In this document: in pieces, positions 15,354-23,921 of the stretch
Numbering within the stretch: the first letter of the stretch is position 1
Layout: each line of letters begins with the position of its first letter
Made by a program: the position numbers and the translations under genes
DNA from: Reyranella sp.
GTDB lineage: Bacteria > Pseudomonadota > Alphaproteobacteria > Reyranellales > Reyranellaceae
Length of the DNA: 35,754 bases
NCBI GenBank assembly: GCA_019745575.1
Contig: JAIETA010000270.1
Coordinates: 1 to 35,754, forward strand
Direction of reading: 5' to 3'
Notes under the pieces: model-generated
The model's input: the letters and a program-made list of their open reading frames with translations, nothing else
The model's database searches: none
What the model was told of the DNA's origin: nothing

Positions 15354-15369
15354 TCTAACAAGAATTAGA
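15354..15369. promoter_or_regulatory. Candidate TetR operator overlapping the -10 box and start site
   Basis: TCTAA - CAAGAA - TTAGA is an inverted repeat with 5-bp arms. It touches the -10 hexamer of the TetR gene promoter and covers the expected transcription start, a position at which binding would block the polymerase. It lies in the gap shared with the Rieske gene. The site is AT-rich against a GC-rich background. Assignment to the adjacent TetR protein is by position only. Confidence 0.5.
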
Positions 15370-15397
15370 TTATAGCTGCAGGTCAGGCATCTGGCAA
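15369..15397 (-). promoter_or_regulatory. Sigma-70-type promoter of the TetR gene
   Basis: On the minus strand TTGCCA (15397-15392) is followed by a 17-base spacer and a perfect TATAAT (15374-15369). Transcription should start near 15362, leaving a leader of about 25 bases before the ATG at 15337. This is the best-looking vegetative promoter in the window. Confidence 0.7.
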
Positions 15398-15450
15398 AGC
15401 CGGACAGGCGACGCCCGATCCGACAGGCCGGAGCCGAAGGGAGTCGGACC

Positions 15451-16599
15451 ATGAACCGCACCATGCAGACCGAGATCGCGGCCAAGCTGTTCACGCATAT
15501 GGCCGCCAAGAGCACCGACCTCGCGCCGGAGGAGATGTACCAGCCGACCGAGGCCTACATCGATCCGGCCCAGGCGGCGCGCGAGCGCGAGGCACTGTTC
15601 CGCAAGCTGCCCCTGATCGTCTGCCACGCCAGCGAACTGCCGCAACCGCACGACTTCGTCACCGCCGACCTGGTCGGCGTACCGGTGCTGATCGTGCGCC
15701 AGCCCGACGGCTCGATCCGCGCCTTCACCAACGTCTGCCGCCACCGCGGCTCGCGGCTGGTGACCGCCGAGCGCGGCAACGCCCGGCTGTTCGTCTGCCC
15801 GTTTCACGCCTGGACCTACGAGGGCAATGGCGCGCTGCGCAACATCGCCTATCCCGACGGCTTCTGCGGCGTCGACCGGCAGGAGCGTGGACTGATCGCG
15901 CTGCCGGTCGAGCAGCGGCACGGGCTGGTGTGGGTTGTGCCGACGCCGGGCGCGGCGATCGATGTCGCAGCCCATCTCGGCGCCGCCTTCGACGCCGAAC
16001 TCGCTGGCTGGAAGATCGACAACGCCGCTTACGAGCGCAGCCAGAGCTTCGAACTGCCGATCAACTGGAAGCTGGTCATGGACGGCTTCATGGAGGACTA
16101 CCATCTGACTGTGCTGCACAAGAGCACGATCGGCCCCTACATGCTGCCGAACATCCATGAATACTCGGCGTTCCGATCGCACTCGCGGCTGGTCGCGGCG
16201 CGCGCCAGCATGAACAAGCTCGCCGGCCAAGATCCCAAGAGCGTCGACCTGCTGCCGTCGGCTATTTTCATCTATTCGGTCTTCCCCGGCACCATCCTGG
16301 TCTGGCAGGCCGACCATTTCGAACTGTGGACGATCCTGCCTCACGCCACCGACCCGCGCCGCGCGACGGCGACGGCCCGCCTGCTGGCGCCGACAGCCGA
16401 CACGGTCGAGGCCGAGCGCGCGCTGTGGGACAAGAACTGGAAAATCCTGATGGACACGGTGCAGGAAGAGGACTGGGCGGCCGCGCGCGACATCCAGGAG
16501 AGCATCGGCGGCGGTGGCCAGAGCCATTTCGTGTTCGGCCGCAACGAACCCGCGCTACAACACTTCCACCGCGAGGTCGCCAGGGCGACCGCGGCCTGA
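15451..16599 (+). CDS. Rieske [2Fe-2S] aromatic-ring-hydroxylating oxygenase, alpha subunit
   Basis: The 382-residue enzyme has a Rieske cluster motif C96-R-H98 ... C116-P-F-H119 in the N-terminal domain. The C-terminal catalytic domain holds the mononuclear iron, with H218-x4-H223 in MEDYHLTVLH (E215 in the usual bridging Asp position) and D341 in EEDWAAARD as probable third ligand. It belongs to the large group of ring- or N-demethylating Rieske oxygenases. No beta subunit, ferredoxin or reductase gene is nearby, so it probably acts as an alpha-only trimer with electron donors encoded elsewhere. Substrate is unknown. It is divergent from a TetR regulator and convergent with a dienelactone-hydrolase-like gene, suggesting a small catabolic cassette. 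Confidence 0.94.
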   Translation: MNRTMQTEIAAKLFTHMAAKSTDLAPEEMYQPTEAYIDPAQAAREREALFRKLPLIVCHASELPQPHDFVTADLVGVPVLIVRQPDGSIRAFTNVCRHRGSRLVTAERGNARLFVCPFHAWTYEGNGALRNIAYPDGFCGVDRQERGLIALPVEQRHGLVWVVPTPGAAIDVAAHLGAAFDAELAGWKIDNAAYERSQSFELPINWKLVMDGFMEDYHLTVLHKSTIGPYMLPNIHEYSAFRSHSRLVAARASMNKLAGQDPKSVDLLPSAIFIYSVFPGTILVWQADHFELWTILPHATDPRRATATARLLAPTADTVEAERALWDKNWKILMDTVQEEDWAAARDIQESIGGGGQSHFVFGRNEPALQHFHREVARATAA

Positions 16600-16609
16600 C
16601 CGCCACCGT

Positions 16610-17581
16610 CTACGACAGCAGCGTCCGGCCGAAAAACCCGGTCATCTCCGCGCGGAACAGGGCGGGCTGATCGCCCTGGGCGCCGATGGTCGCGCCGCGC
16701 ACGCCGTAGCCCGCCTTCAGCGCATAGACCGCGAGATCGCGATCGGTCAGCGCAGGATTGGGCATGCCTTCGGTCGGATGCACGAACGCCCCGTCGTCGG
16801 CGATGTATCCAGTCGGCGCGGCTGGCGAGACCGAAGCTTCGGCAATGTGCTGGACCGGCTCCTCGCGGTCAAAGCTGTGCTCCGCACCAGCCACGATCCG
16901 GATCGAGGCATCGCCGCCCCACAGGCGAAGCGCCTGGACATAGCCCTGGCACTGCTGCGGCGACACCCAATCGTCCTGGTCGCCGACGACCACGCGGACC
17001 TCTGTGGCACCGACGTCGGGATCGAGGAACTGATGGCCGCACCACGGATAGGCCGCCAGCACCGCGCGGACGCAGAGTGCCGGATCGTGAACGGTCTCGC
17101 AGAAAAGCCGCGTCGCGGCGGTCAGCACCGCCGATCCGCCGCGGCTGTGGCCCTGCAGGCCGATACGAGCCGGATCGATTGCCGGATGCCTGGCCAGAAC
17201 GCCGACGGCAGCCGCGACGTCGTAGGCGGACGCAGCGAACGAAAACTGCGCCTGGTTGGCCACGGTCGAGGTGACCCCCCGGGCGCCGAAGGGGTCGAGC
17301 ACGAAGGCCGCGATGCCCATGTCGACCAGCGTTTCGGCGTGCCTGAGGTGCGAGGCCGCGATGCTCAGGCTGCCCGGTACGATGACCACCACCGGCATCC
17401 GGCCGCGCCCGCTCTCGGGAAGAAAAAGCTTGCCGTCGACGGTGACACGCGGCATCGCCGCCGGATCGCTGATCGCCTGCCAGTAGTTGAGCGGGCTGGC
17501 GCTGGGAATGTCGATCGTCTCGCCGCGCAAGCCGCTGCCGAAGACGACCTCGCGGTCGCGGAACCGCTGCGATCCGGTCAT
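16610..17581 (-). CDS. Dienelactone-hydrolase-like alpha/beta hydrolase
   Basis: The ATG at 17581 (MTGSQRFRDREVVF) gives 323 residues; a frame extending upstream to 17716 would run back through the end of the previous gene. The nucleophile is S146 in GLQGHSRGGS, with a candidate Asp in VVVGDQDDW and His in AGAEHSFDR, a full catalytic triad. The first half (VVIVPGSLSIAASHLRHAETLVDMGIAAFVLDPFGARG) matches the dienelactone hydrolase family, but the usual Cys nucleophile is replaced by Ser, so ester or lactone hydrolysis is more likely than true dienelactone hydrolysis. It lies 19 bases downstream of a Bug binding-protein gene on the same strand and is probably co-transcribed with it. Confidence 0.88.
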   Translation of the reverse strand: MTGSQRFRDREVVFGSGLRGETIDIPSASPLNYWQAISDPAAMPRVTVDGKLFLPESGRGRMPVVVIVPGSLSIAASHLRHAETLVDMGIAAFVLDPFGARGVTSTVANQAQFSFAASAYDVAAAVGVLARHPAIDPARIGLQGHSRGGSAVLTAATRLFCETVHDPALCVRAVLAAYPWCGHQFLDPDVGATEVRVVVGDQDDWVSPQQCQGYVQALRLWGGDASIRIVAGAEHSFDREEPVQHIAEASVSPAAPTGYIADDGAFVHPTEGMPNPALTDRDLAVYALKAGYGVRGATIGAQGDQPALFRAEMTGFFGRTLLS

Positions 17582-17600
17582 CGTGTCCTGCCCTGCCCCG

Positions 17601-18584
17601 TCATTCGATGGTGATGTTGTTGTCGCGCACGACCTTGCCCCACTTCCCGATCTCCTCGGTGACGAACGCGGCGAAACGCGCGGTCGGCGCGCCGCCCGGC
17701 GCCGCCCCCTGGCCAAGCCAGACCTTCTTCAGTTCGTCGGAGTCGAATACCTTGGCGACCTCAGCCTGCATTCGGGCGACGATGGCCGGGTCGGTTCCTG
17801 CCGGCACCCACAGCCCGTACCACGACAGCGACTCGAAGCCGGGCAATCCCGCTTCGGCGGCGGTCGGAATATCGGGGAACGCCGGCGAACGCTCGGCCGA
17901 GAACACCGCCAGGGCGCGTGCCTTGCCGCTGCGGATGTAGGTTGCGGCGCTGCCGAGGCCTTCGAAGACCGCTGCCACCTCGCCGGCGATCAGCGCCGCC
18001 GTCGCCGGCCCTGTGCCCTTGTAGGGAACGTGCGTCATGCCGGCGCCGGTCTTGGCGTTGAAGATCTCGCCCGCGAGATGGCGCGTCGTGCCCAGGCCGG
18101 CCGACCCGTAGTTCACCTTGCCCGGATTGGCCTTGCAGTAGGCGATGAACTCCTGGAGCGTCTTGGCGGGTACGCCGGGATAGATCACCAGCACGTCCGG
18201 CACTGCAGCGATGGTGGTGACCGGGACAAGATCCTTTTCGATATCGTAGGAAAGGCGCTTGTAGGCGCTGACCGCCACCGCGTGATGGACCGATCCGAGC
18301 AGGACCGTGTAGCCGTCGGGCCTGGCCTTCGCGACGAGGGCGGCGCCGACCGTGCCACCGGCGCCCGGCTTGTTGTCGACCACGACCTGCTGGCCGAGCT
18401 GCTGTGAGAGCACAGCCGCGAAGGGCCGCGCGAAGGTGTCCGTACCGCCGCCCGGCGCGAACGGCACGACCAGCGTGACGGGCCGGCTGGGCCACGCCTG
18501 CGCATAGCCGGTTGCCGGCAGGAGCGCTGCCGCTGCGGTGCCGGCCAGAAGGGTACGGCGCCCGATGTTCGCGTCCTGTGTCAT
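17601..18584 (-). CDS. Bug/TctC-type substrate-binding protein, Tat-exported
   Basis: 327 residues with a twin-arginine signal (GRRTLLAGTAAAALLPATGYAQ) and the Bug-family fold: RPVTLVVPFAPGGGTDTFAR, VVVDNKPGAGGTVGAALVAK, MTHVPYKGTGPATAALIAGEV and DIPTAAEAGLPGFE. Such proteins capture organic acids in the periplasm. No TctA/TctB membrane genes are close by. GAGGGAG precedes the ATG by 7 bases. It is the second Bug gene in the gatA-gatB interval, on the opposite strand to the first, and clearly a distant paralogue rather than a recent duplicate. The downstream hydrolase gene is probably in the same operon. Confidence 0.95.
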   Translation of the reverse strand: MTQDANIGRRTLLAGTAAAALLPATGYAQAWPSRPVTLVVPFAPGGGTDTFARPFAAVLSQQLGQQVVVDNKPGAGGTVGAALVAKARPDGYTVLLGSVHHAVAVSAYKRLSYDIEKDLVPVTTIAAVPDVLVIYPGVPAKTLQEFIAYCKANPGKVNYGSAGLGTTRHLAGEIFNAKTGAGMTHVPYKGTGPATAALIAGEVAAVFEGLGSAATYIRSGKARALAVFSAERSPAFPDIPTAAEAGLPGFESLSWYGLWVPAGTDPAIVARMQAEVAKVFDSDELKKVWLGQGAAPGGAPTARFAAFVTEEIGKWGKVVRDNNITIE

Positions 18585-18684
18585 GGCGATCTCCCTCGTT
18601 CGCCCGACCGCCTACGCACGCGGCGTGACGATTTCGTGAAGGGAGATTGCCACGCAACCGCGGCCGTGTCGTGCCTGCGCGACC

Positions 18685-20157
18685 TCAGTAGCCGGCAGGC
18701 CTCGCGCCGAACGCGGCGGCCTTCTCGAGCGCTGCCGCTGCCCGCAGCATGGTCTCTTCGTCGAAGGCGCGGCCGATCAGCTGCAGGCCGAGCGGCAGGC
18801 CGTCCTTGTCGAGACCGGCCGGCACCGAGATGCCGGGCAGGCCCGCCATGGAAGCCGGGATGGTGAACATGTCGTTGAGGTACATCGTCACCGGGTCGTC
18901 CATCTTGTCGCCGGCGGCGAAGGCGGCGGTGGGCGCCGTCGGCGTCAGCAACACGTCGCACTTCTCGAAGGCCTGCCTGAAATCGCGGGCGATCAGCGAA
19001 CGGATCTGCTGCGCCTTCTTGTAGTAGGCATCGTAGTAGCCGGCCGACAGCACGTAGGTGCCGATCAGGATACGGCGGCGCACTTCCTTGCCGAAGCCGG
19101 CGCCCCGCGTGTTCTGGTACATCTCGGCCAGATCCTTGCCCGGCACGCGCAGGCCGAAGCGCACGCCATCGTAGCGCGCGAGGTTCGACGAACACTCCGC
19201 CGGTGCCACAATGTAGTAGGCAGGCAGCGCGTACTTGGTGTGCGGCAGCGAGACCTCGACCGTCTGCGCGCCAGCGGCCTTGAGCATCTCCATGCCGGTC
19301 GACCACAGAGCGACGATCTCCGGCGACGTGCCGTCGACGCGGTATTCCTCGGGGATGCCGACCTTGAGGCCCTTGATGTCGGGGTTGCGCGCGGCGGCGG
19401 CAAAGTCCGGCACGGCGAGTGGCGCCGAGGTCGAGTCCTTCGGATCGTGGCCGGCCATCGCCTGAAGCAGCAGCGCCGAATCCTCGACAGTGCGGGCAAA
19501 CGGACCGGGCTGGTCGAGCGAGCTGGCGAAGGCCACGACGCCCCAGCGCGAGCAACGGCCGTAGGTCGGCTTCAGACCGACGATGCCGCAGAACGAGGCC
19601 GGCTGGCGGATCGAGCCACCGGTGTCGGTACCGGTGCTGCCCGGCACCATGTAGGCCGCAACCGCCGCAGCCGAGCCGCCGGACGAGCCGCCCGGCACCA
19701 GCTTGCGGTTGTCGCCGCGGCGCTTCCATGGATTCTCGACGCCGCCGAAATGGCTGGTCATGTTCGACGAGCCCATGGCGAACTCGTCGAGGTTGGTCTT
19801 GCCGACCATGACGGCGCCGGCCTTCCAGAGGTTGGTGGTGACCGTGCTCTCGTAGGGCGGCACGAAGCCTTCGAGGATGTGCGAGCCGGCCGTCGTCTGC
19901 ACGCCATCGGTGCAGAACAGATCCTTGATGGCGAGTGGAATGCCTTCCAGCAGCCCCGCCTCTCCCTTGGCGCGGCGTGCATCGGAGGCCTCGGCCATGG
20001 CACGCGCCTTCTCGGGCGTCTCGGTGATGAAGGCGTTGAGCGCGCGGTGCTCCTCGAGTTTCTTGAGGTGGGCATCGGCGACCTCGACGGCGCTCGCCTC
20101 CTTTTTTGCAAGCGTGGCACCGAGCTGGGCGACGGTGAGATCGGTCAGAGAAGCCAT
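18685..20157 (-). CDS. gatA: Aspartyl/glutamyl-tRNA(Asn/Gln) amidotransferase subunit A
   Basis: The 490-residue amidase-signature protein has the Ser-cisSer-Lys triad: K78 in [12 protein letters not shown]158 in [11 protein letters not shown] and S182 in [11 protein letters not shown]. The rest follows Gat[55 protein letters not shown] and the C-terminal [25 protein letters not shown]. GatA hydrolyses glutamine and channels ammonia to GatB. Start [12 protein letters not shown] lies 3 bases after the gatC stop, so the two are translated from one transcript. gatB, normally the next gene or close by, is displaced downstream by an accessory cassette. Confidence 0.98.
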   Translation of the reverse strand: MASLTDLTVAQLGATLAKKEASAVEVADAHLKKLEEHRALNAFITETPEKARAMAEASDARRAKGEAGLLEGIPLAIKDLFCTDGVQTTAGSHILEGFVPPYESTVTTNLWKAGAVMVGKTNLDEFAMGSSNMTSHFGGVENPWKRRGDNRKLVPGGSSGGSAAAVAAYMVPGSTGTDTGGSIRQPASFCGIVGLKPTYGRCSRWGVVAFASSLDQPGPFARTVEDSALLLQAMAGHDPKDSTSAPLAVPDFAAAARNPDIKGLKVGIPEEYRVDGTSPEIVALWSTGMEMLKAAGAQTVEVSLPHTKYALPAYYIVAPAECSSNLARYDGVRFGLRVPGKDLAEMYQNTRGAGFGKEVRRRILIGTYVLSAGYYDAYYKKAQQIRSLIARDFRQAFEKCDVLLTPTAPTAAFAAGDKMDDPVTMYLNDMFTIPASMAGLPGISVPAGLDKDGLPLGLQLIGRAFDEETMLRAAAALEKAAAFGARPAGY

Positions 20158-20160
20158 GGC

Positions 20161-20478
20161 CTACTCCACCACCTTGGGCACGGTGAAGAAGCCGCCGGCG
20201 TTCTTGTCGGCCGTGTCGATGTAGACCGCACCGCCCGGCGCATTGGCCAGCACCTTGGCGGCGATTCCGCCGTCCGTCACCTTGTCGGCGCGCTGCGGCA
20301 GGCTGACGTCCGACACGCTCGACAGCGGCTCGACGTTCCGGGTGTCGACCTCGTTCAGCTGCTCGATCCAGGCGAAAATCCCCGACAGCTCGCCGGCCAG
20401 CGGCGCCAGTTCCTCGTCCGGCACCTTCAGCCGGGCCAGCCGCGCGATACGCGCCACCGTGTCCTTGTCGAGCGACAT
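20161..20478 (-). CDS. gatC: Aspartyl/glutamyl-tRNA(Asn/Gln) amidotransferase subunit C
   Basis: 105 residues, normal for GatC. It begins MSLDKDTVARIARLARLKV, has the helical FAWIEQLNEVDTRNVEPLSS segment and ends with the belt-like C-terminal part GFFTVPKVVE, all typical. GatC wraps between GatA and GatB and stabilises the complex. It is immediately upstream of gatA (3-base gap). GGAGAAGGTGG precedes the ATG. It lies 77 bases downstream of the antiporter gene on the same strand. Confidence 0.97.
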   Translation of the reverse strand: MSLDKDTVARIARLARLKVPDEELAPLAGELSGIFAWIEQLNEVDTRNVEPLSSVSDVSLPQRADKVTDGGIAAKVLANAPGGAVYIDTADKNAGGFFTVPKVVE

Positions 20479-20532
20479 TCCACCTTCTCCGAAACGCCTG
20501 GATGGGCGCGGTTGGTAGCCGTTTTGCCATGC

Positions 20533-20550
20533 GCCGGCAACCGAGCCGGC
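20533..20550. repeat. GC-rich stem-loop between the antiporter gene and gatC
   Basis: GCCGGC - AACCGA - GCCGGC can form a 6-bp stem just after the antiporter stop (minus strand). Because GCCGGC is self-complementary it is both a direct and an inverted repeat. No T-run follows, so its role as a terminator before gatC is uncertain. Confidence 0.3.
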
Positions 20551-20555
20551 GGCTT

Positions 20556-23075
20556 CTAGGAGGCGGCCTTGCTCTGGTTGTCGGCGACCCGGCGGGCCGC
20601 CACCGCCTCGATCTCGGCCCGCAGCGAGGGGCGCTTCTCCAGGAGCGCGCCGAAATCCTTGCGCGACAACACCAGCAGGTGGCAGTAGCCGTTGGCCACG
20701 ACGTCGGCGCTACGCGGCTGCTCGCTCAGCAGCCCCATTTCGCCGAAGAAGTCGCCCTCCTTCAGCACGATCGGCCGGTCGCGCGTCTGCACCGTGACGT
20801 CGCCCGCGGCGATGAAGTACATGGCGTCGGGCGGTCCGCCCTTGGCGACGATCTTCTCGCCCGGCAGCACGACCTGGGCGCGCAGGCGCTTGCCGACTTC
20901 CCGCACCGCCGCGTCGTCGAGCGACTCGAAGATCGGCACACGGGCGATCATGGCGACCAGTTCCAGGCCGAGGTCGAGCGACGGACGGCGGACGAGCGCG
21001 CTGCGCCGCGCCGCCAGGTCGCGCCGCAGGTCGGCGTAGACCTCGCGGCTGATGATGCCCTCGCTCAAGCGCCGGGCGTACTCGACCGATTCGAAGCGGA
21101 TGGCGGCGCGCTGCAGTTGGCGAGCCTGCACCGACTCGGCATAGCCCGGGTACTGCAGCGACAGCGCCTTGAGGGCGCTGTCGACCGCCGCCTGGCGCTT
21201 GCCGATCACCGCGGCGAGCCGCGCCTCGGCGTCGGCGCCCAGCAGGTCGGCGACCGAGCTGATGTTGAAGGCCGCCAGTTCGGCGAGGACGCTCTGCGAC
21301 ACCATCAAGATCTCGAACCGGTCGGCCAGGCTCTCCGTGAGCATCCGGTCGATGTGGAGACGGCGATGCAGCCACAGCGCCAGGCGGAAGCCGCTGTCGG
21401 GCCGCGAGATCCGGCTCAGCCATTCCTCGTAGCCGGCCTCGCCGTGGTCGCGTACGGCGTCGATCAGGCGATCGGCGCCCGCCGCCATGACCGCCACCAT
21501 GCGGCGCGACAGGATCTGCTGCTCGAACAGCTCGAGGTAGAGCTCCTTCTCGCGCGTCGACAACGTGACCAGCCCGATGGTCAGCCGTTCGTCGATGTCG
21601 AGCGCCAGTTCGCCGGGCGCCGCCTCCACCTCGCCGGCGCCGGCCGAGGCGGGATCGGCGGCAACACCGTCGACGCGTGTGTTGTGCAGCCGCAGAATCT
21701 GCTGGAGGTGGCGCGCGACGTTGACCCGCGACAGCGCCAGGACGCGGTCGCGCATGGCGATCTCGAGGCGGCTGAGCTTGTCGAGACCGAGCAGGTGCAT
21801 GACCAGCCCGAGCGTCGTGGCGTTCACGAACAGTGTGAACAGGACGAACAGCGTGGCCGAAATCGCGATGAAGTCGCGCACGTCCTCCGGCAGACGCTTG
21901 TCGCCGGCCGCCACCATGGCCAGCACGATCGTCACCGCGCCGCGCAGGTCGCCCCACACCAGGATCGCCTTGTATCGGGCGTTCACCGGCTGCACGAGGC
22001 GGGTCGCCTCGAGCAGCGGAAACATGCCGAACACGACCAGCGCCCGTGCCGAGAAGGCGCCGACCGCCACCGCCAGAACGCCCCAGACGTAGAGCCAGGT
22101 GAATTGCAAAAGAACGTCGGCCGCCAGCATCGAGGCGAGCACGAAGATCAGGCAGTTCGCCCAGAATTCAAGTTGGGTCCAGACCTGGCGCAATGCCGTC
22201 CATTGCCGGGGGTGGAGATGCGTGGGGCCATAGGCCGCAACGGTGAGCGCCGCCATGACCACTGAAACCACGCCTGAGACATGGAGGTAACGGTCGGCGA
22301 CGACGAAGCTCAAGTAGGTGAGGCTCACCGTGACCGAGGCGATCGCCGCGTCCGACTCGCCCAGCCGCGGCAGCACCAGCATCGCGGCGCGCGCCATGGC
22401 GAAGCCGAGGAGAAGGCCGCCGAAGAACTCGCGCAGGAACACCAGGAAGGGGCCCGACGCGTCCGTCGCGATCGATCCGCCCGCCGCATCGGGCAAGGAG
22501 CGCGTTGCCAGAATGCCGATGAACAGTCCAAAGGCGGTGATGGCCACGGCGTCATTCAGCAGCGACTCGCCTTCCGCCAGGATCGACAGCCGCTTGGGCG
22601 CGCCTACGTCGCGGAAAATGCCGATGACCGCCGCTGGATCGGTGGTCGACACGATGGCGCCCAACAGCAGGCAGACGACGATGTCCATGCCGGTCGCGAC
22701 GTGGACCACACCGGCAACACAGGCGATGCACACCAGCACGGCCACGATGGCCAGCAGCAGCACGGCCGACACCTCGTCGAACAGCCGACGTACATCGATC
22801 GTGAGGCCTGCCGTGAACAGCAGCGGCGGCAGGAACAATGGCAAGAACACGTTGGTGCCGACCTCGAGCTTGTCGAGGCCGATGAAGGCGTCGCTCAAGG
22901 CGCCGAGCTTGATGTCTTCGGCGATGATCCAGGACCCGAGGAAACCCATCGACATGCCGGCTATGGCCAGCAGGACGGTATGCGGCAGCCGGAATCGCTC
23001 GGCCAACGGCACCAGCAGGCTGACGACTGCCAGGACCATGGCGATCGCCAGCAGGGCATAAAGGGTATCGTTCAC
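20556..23075 (-). CDS. CPA1-type cation/proton antiporter with C-terminal cyclic-nucleotide-binding domain
   Basis: The 839-residue protein starts at GTG 23075 (an internal ATG at 23039 would cut into the first membrane helix). About 12 membrane helices occupy residues ~1-420, with the CPA1/NhaP motifs STTDPAAVIGIF and EGESLLNDAVAIT (the Asn-Asp ion site). A cytoplasmic region of ~280 residues follows, then a cNMP-binding domain at about 710-820 (VFESLDDAAVREVGKRL, then GGPPDAMYFIAAGDVTV, LKEGDFFGEMGLLSEQPRSADVVA). The phosphate-binding cassette FGEMGLLSEQPRSADV is well kept, so cAMP or cGMP binding is credible. The layout resembles plant SOS1-like and sperm NHE-like exchangers. It probably exports Na+ or K+ in exchange for H+, gated by nucleotide. 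Confidence 0.93.
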   Translation of the reverse strand: MNDTLYALLAIAMVLAVVSLLVPLAERFRLPHTVLLAIAGMSMGFLGSWIIAEDIKLGALSDAFIGLDKLEVGTNVFLPLFLPPLLFTAGLTIDVRRLFDEVSAVLLLAIVAVLVCIACVAGVVHVATGMDIVVCLLLGAIVSTTDPAAVIGIFRDVGAPKRLSILAEGESLLNDAVAITAFGLFIGILATRSLPDAAGGSIATDASGPFLVFLREFFGGLLLGFAMARAAMLVLPRLGESDAAIASVTVSLTYLSFVVADRYLHVSGVVSVVMAALTVAAYGPTHLHPRQWTALRQVWTQLEFWANCLIFVLASMLAADVLLQFTWLYVWGVLAVAVGAFSARALVVFGMFPLLEATRLVQPVNARYKAILVWGDLRGAVTIVLAMVAAGDKRLPEDVRDFIAISATLFVLFTLFVNATTLGLVMHLLGLDKLSRLEIAMRDRVLALSRVNVARHLQQILRLHNTRVDGVAADPASAGAGEVEAAPGELALDIDERLTIGLVTLSTREKELYLELFEQQILSRRMVAVMAAGADRLIDAVRDHGEAGYEEWLSRISRPDSGFRLALWLHRRLHIDRMLTESLADRFEILMVSQSVLAELAAFNISSVADLLGADAEARLAAVIGKRQAAVDSALKALSLQYPGYAESVQARQLQRAAIRFESVEYARRLSEGIISREVYADLRRDLAARRSALVRRPSLDLGLELVAMIARVPIFESLDDAAVREVGKRLRAQVVLPGEKIVAKGGPPDAMYFIAAGDVTVQTRDRPIVLKEGDFFGEMGLLSEQPRSADVVANGYCHLLVLSRKDFGALLEKRPSLRAEIEAVAARRVADNQSKAAS

Positions 23076-23128
23076 GAGACGACGTTACTCCGGCTGCCGC
23101 CCGTGTCGACCGCGACGGGCTCCCGCCT

Positions 23129-23134
23129 TATAAC
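23129..23134 (+). promoter_or_regulatory. Possible -10 box for leaderless transcription of the hydrolase gene
   Basis: TATAAC ends 7 bases before the ATG at 23142, so transcription would begin at or next to the start codon. There is no ribosome binding site before the ATG. No convincing -35 is seen (GTCGAC at 23105-23110 is poor). Taken together this suggests, weakly, a leaderless message. Confidence 0.35.
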
Positions 23135-23141
23135 CCTGACG

Positions 23142-23921
23142 ATGGCCGGACGGGCAGTTTTCATTCATGGCATGTGGGGTACGCCGGACGTGTGGCGGAA
23201 TTGGCGCGCCTTCGCCGAGGCCCGCGGCTGGCAGACCGACGCGCCGGCGCTCCGCCACCACGATGCCCCGCCGCTCTCGCCGCCGCCGGCACTGGGCACG
23301 ACCAGCCTGCTCGACTACGTCGCCGATCTCGAAGCCTTCCTGAAGACGCTGCCCGAGAAGCCTGTCGTCGTCGGCCATTCGATGGGTGGGCTGATCGCCC
23401 TCATCCTGTGCGCCCGTGGCCTGGCGCGGGCCGGCGTTCTGCTCACGCCGGCGCCGCCGGCCAGCGTGATCGCCCTTCGGCCCTCGAACCTCCTGGCCTT
23501 CCTGCGCATCCAGACGACCTGGGGCTGGTGGCGCAAGCCGCACCGCCCGACGCTCGCCGAAGCCCTGTCGCACACCTTCAACACCACCGATCCGCGGGAC
23601 GGCGCGACGCTGCACGCGGCATTCGTCCACGAATCGGGCCGTGCCCTGCTGGAGATCGGCCTGCCCTGGCTCGACGGCGCCAGGGCCGCGACCGTCGATG
23701 CCAAGGCGGTGCGCGTGCCGCTGCTGTTCGTGGCGGCCCAAAAGGACAAGCTCACCCCGCCCGGTGTGGTGCGTCGCGCCGCGCAGCGTTTCGCCGCTGT
23801 GTCGAGCTATCGCGAGTATCCGGATCAGGGTCATTGGGTGCCAGGCCAGCCGGGATGGGAGCGCATCGCCGCCGACGCCCTGGCCTGGCTCGATGCCACC
23901 CTGGCGGCGGAGACGCGATAG
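23142..23921 (+). CDS. Alpha/beta hydrolase
   Basis: The ATG at 23142 gives 259 residues and is chosen because MAGRAVFIHGMWGTPDVW is the canonical first strand and oxyanion loop (HGMWG) of the fold. The open frame continues upstream only as antisense to the antiporter gene. The nucleophile Ser is in VVGHSMGGLIAL (about residue 81), the Asp region is in LLFVAAQKDKLTPPGVV, and the His is in YPDQGHWVPGQPGWE. The enzyme is cytoplasmic; esterase or lipase-like activity is plausible but the substrate is unknown. The stop TAG overlaps the GTG start of ruvX by one base (TAGTG), implying coupled expression with that gene. Confidence 0.92.
   Translation: MAGRAVFIHGMWGTPDVWRNWRAFAEARGWQTDAPALRHHDAPPLSPPPALGTTSLLDYVADLEAFLKTLPEKPVVVGHSMGGLIALILCARGLARAGVLLTPAPPASVIALRPSNLLAFLRIQTTWGWWRKPHRPTLAEALSHTFNTTDPRDGATLHAAFVHESGRALLEIGLPWLDGARAATVDAKAVRVPLLFVAAQKDKLTPPGVVRRAAQRFAAVSSYREYPDQGHWVPGQPGWERIAADALAWLDATLAAETR

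Noticed and set aside
18581-20530. Long minus-strand frame overlapping gatA and gatC
   Set aside because: Shifted shadow of gatC-gatA; low-complexity Arg/Gly/Ala composition and no family features.
20502-22265. Long plus-strand frame opposite the antiporter gene
   Set aside because: Antisense shadow of the antiporter, whose membrane and cNMP motifs are unmistakable.
22281-23141. Upstream extension of the alpha/beta hydrolase frame
   Set aside because: The extension is antisense to the antiporter and low-complexity; the hydrolase fold begins exactly at the ATG at 23142.
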